From NCBI GenBank assembly GCA_964472275.1, contig CAYYJN010000054.1, positions 1 to 14,603 on the forward strand: a stretch of DNA of 14,603 nt. Direction: 5' to 3'. Below are positions 13,703-14,603 of this stretch, in pieces. Positions within the stretch are counted from its first letter, which is position 1, and each line of letters starts with the position of its first letter. A model generated the notes under the pieces. It did not search any database and was not told the origin of the DNA. It worked only from the letters and a program-made list of their open reading frames with translations. Source of the DNA: JAFDVN01 sp964472275. GTDB lineage: Bacteria; Acidobacteriota; Holophagae; Holophagales; Holophagaceae. The translations under genes were made by a program, and so were the position numbers.

Positions 13703-14278
13703 TCAGTTCTCCTGTCCGACGCTTGTCTCTACGCCGGAGTCATCGAGCCCCAGATCCGGGGCGGGGGTGAGGACGGCCGCGAGGTGCTTGGGCCGGGGGG
13801 TCTTCTCTTCGTCGAAGGGCGCGAGGCGCGCCTTCTGCAGATCCTCGATGGGAACGGCCTTCAACACGCCGTCCTCCTCGATCGTCACGGAACCATCCGT
13901 CACATCACCGATCCAGCCTTTGAAGCGCTTCTGCCCGTTCACGGGGCGGCGCGTCTGGATGCGGCAGAGGCGGCCGCGAAAGCGGCGGAAGTGATCGGCT
14001 TTGGACAGGGGCCGCTCCATGCCGGGGCTGGAGACTTCGATGGCGGTCGTCTCCCGCAGGCTGGGGAACTCCACATCCATCCAGGCCAGGAGCCCGTCGT
14101 TCACGGCCACGCAGTCATCCAGCGTGATGCGGCGGCCGCTGGTCTCGGCGTCCAGGTGGTCCACGAAGAGGCGCAGGATGTCGTCACCGCCTTCGCGCGC
14201 GCTTTCCAGATGCACCAATTCGTAGCCGAGGAGACTCAGCTGCCGCTCGAGGGGCGCTTGGAGCTTGGTCAGGTCCAC
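13703..14278 (-). CDS. rimP: Ribosome maturation factor RimP
   Basis: RimP helps mature the 30S subunit. I start at the GTG at 14278, giving 191 residues (VDLTKLQAPLERQLSLLGYELVHLE...), because this matches the family N-terminus; the in-frame ATG at 14329 lies inside a leader hairpin and would translate through the terminator stem. The N-terminal domain contains LRLFVDH, RRITLDDCVAVNDGL and the family hallmark IEVSSPGMERPLSKADHFRRFRG (about 117-139); the C-terminal Sm-like domain has KGWIGDVTDGSVTIEEDG. A charged tail of about 30 residues beyond the usual end is dispensable-looking. Gene order rimP-nusA-infB is highly conserved. The Shine-Dalgarno for the GTG start is weak, so the exact start is moderately certain. 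Confidence 0.9.
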   Translation of the reverse strand: MDLTKLQAPLERQLSLLGYELVHLESAREGGDDILRLFVDHLDAETSGRRITLDDCVAVNDGLLAWMDVEFPSLRETTAIEVSSPGMERPLSKADHFRRFRGRLCRIQTRRPVNGQKRFKGWIGDVTDGSVTIEEDGVLKAVPIEDLQKARLAPFDEEKTPRPKHLAAVLTPAPDLGLDDSGVETSVGQEN

Positions 14279-14295
14279 TGGTGCTCTGGTCCAAC

Positions 14296-14318
14296 AAAAA
14301 AGGTGGGTCGAGCCCACC
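14296..14318 (-). terminator. Terminator-like hairpin in the rimP-nusA-infB leader (possible attenuator)
   Basis: On the minus strand GGTGGG-CTCGA-CCCACC is followed at once by six T residues (14301-14296). It lies only 17 bases before the rimP GTG start and about 36-58 bases after the predicted transcription start. No minus-strand gene precedes it, so it is not ending an upstream transcript; it sits inside the operon's own 5' leader. Confidence 0.75.
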
Positions 14319-14324
14319 CGTCGA

Positions 14325-14341
14325 GGCATCTGTCCGATGCC
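14325..14341 (-). promoter_or_regulatory. Upstream leader hairpin of rimP operon
   Basis: GGCATC-GGACA-GATGCC on the minus strand forms a 6-bp stem with a 5-nt loop, a few bases before the terminator-like hairpin. Together they make a two-hairpin leader. An in-frame ATG (14329-14327) lies in its 3' half. Confidence 0.55.
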
Positions 14342-14360
14342 AGGCCGAATTGAACTTTTG

Positions 14361-14389
14361 ATCTTAGCAGGGGCCGAAAGGCCCTTCAA
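14361..14389 (-). promoter_or_regulatory. Predicted sigma-70-type promoter for rimP-nusA-infB
   Basis: On the minus strand TTGAAG (14389-14384) and TAAGAT (14366-14361) are separated by exactly 17 bp, each matching consensus at four of six positions. The spacer holds a GGGCC-TTTC-GGCCC palindrome. Transcription would start near 14354, giving a leader of about 76 nt. The divergent folD start is 49 bp upstream of the -35. Confidence 0.6.
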
Positions 14390-14437
14390 GGCGGGCTTTG
14401 GGCAGGCGCGGATGGTCCAATGGAGGGGGAGGCACGA

Positions 14438-14603
14438 ATGGGCGCGCTGCTGGATGGAAAGGCCTATGCGGACCGCATCCTGGCCGAGGTGAAGGCCGAG
14501 GTCGCGGCTCGGATCGCGGCGGGCGGGGCCGCGCCCTGCTTGGCCGTGGTGCTGGTGGGCGACGACCCGGCGAGCGCCGTCTATGTGCGCGGCAAGGTCA
14601 AGG
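14438..14603 (+). CDS. folD: Methylenetetrahydrofolate dehydrogenase/cyclohydrolase FolD (partial, 5' end)
   Basis: The gene runs off the right edge; 55 complete codons are visible: MGALLDGKAYADRILAEVKA... through LAVVLVGDDPASAVYVRGKVK. The VGDDPAS-x-YVRGK motif is diagnostic of FolD, including the tyrosine (of xYVxxK) and catalytic lysine region. FolD interconverts methylene-, methenyl- and formyl-tetrahydrofolate using NADP and supplies formyl groups, including those for initiator tRNA, which gives a loose functional link with divergent infB. A strong purine-rich Shine-Dalgarno (GGAGGGGGAGG, 14422-14432) precedes the ATG. Confidence 0.93.
   Translation, partial: MGALLDGKAYADRILAEVKAEVAARIAAGGAAPCLAVVLVGDDPASAVYVRGKVK

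Noticed and set aside
12331..13770. Long plus-strand open frame opposite nusA
   Set aside because: Antisense shadow of NusA; composition (His/Leu/Val/Asp-rich) mirrors reverse-complemented GC-rich codons.
14279..14350. tRNA gene upstream of rimP, as metY in E. coli
   Set aside because: The GGGTGGGCTCGACCCACC stem recalls a T-arm, but no cloverleaf, anticodon arm or acceptor stem could be built around it, and the T-run marks a terminator.

Overview
The window is high-GC bacterial chromosome made almost entirely of conserved, housekeeping-type genes. I read it as a Gram-negative with an outer membrane (LolC/E and LolD lipoprotein export, a lipoprotein, a YceI periplasmic protein, a type II secretion/type IV-like pseudopilin). 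The gene mix and protein style suggest Acidobacteriota, perhaps Holophagae (Geothrix/Holophaga-like). That is a guess from general resemblance; no rRNA or phylogenetic marker comparison was possible.

Layout from left to right. A YceI gene (+) converges on an ABC ATPase of the LolD type (-). Upstream of lolD on the minus strand lie a DnaQ-family exonuclease, a lower-GC two-repeat secreted protein of unknown function, and a LolC/LolE permease. Permease, unknown gene and exonuclease are joined by two ATGA stop/start overlaps, so the order lolC/E - unknown - exonuclease - (hairpin spacer) - lolD looks like one transcription unit with foreign cargo between the Lol partners. hflX (+) diverges from lolC/E and overlaps tail-to-tail with a small lipoprotein gene (-), which is coupled by another ATGA overlap to a DUF4149-like membrane protein. 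Further upstream on the minus strand are an O-methyltransferase, a GspG-like pseudopilin and 4-hydroxyphenylpyruvate dioxygenase (hpd). The right third is the classic rimP-nusA-infB translation/transcription operon (-), with a promoter, a two-hairpin leader containing a terminator-like structure, and a strong intrinsic terminator after infB. folD starts divergently (+) and runs off the window.

The most distinctive content is in the spacers. Four of them carry tandem 7-bp repeats (different units, related R-C-Y-T-N-N-N core), three arranged as self-complementary inverted arms, and two of the arrays run into the 3' ends of coding genes (lolD, hflX). Two further spacers hold different inverted-repeat elements: a perfect 20-bp inverted repeat between the pseudopilin and hpd, and a roughly 280-bp MITE-like element between hpd and infB with 19-bp terminal inverted repeats and a very stable internal 64-nt hairpin. 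No CRISPR array, tRNA, rRNA, transposase or obvious defence system was seen. I do not see a complete novel protein-coding system here; the heptad-repeat spacer family is the best candidate for something under-described.
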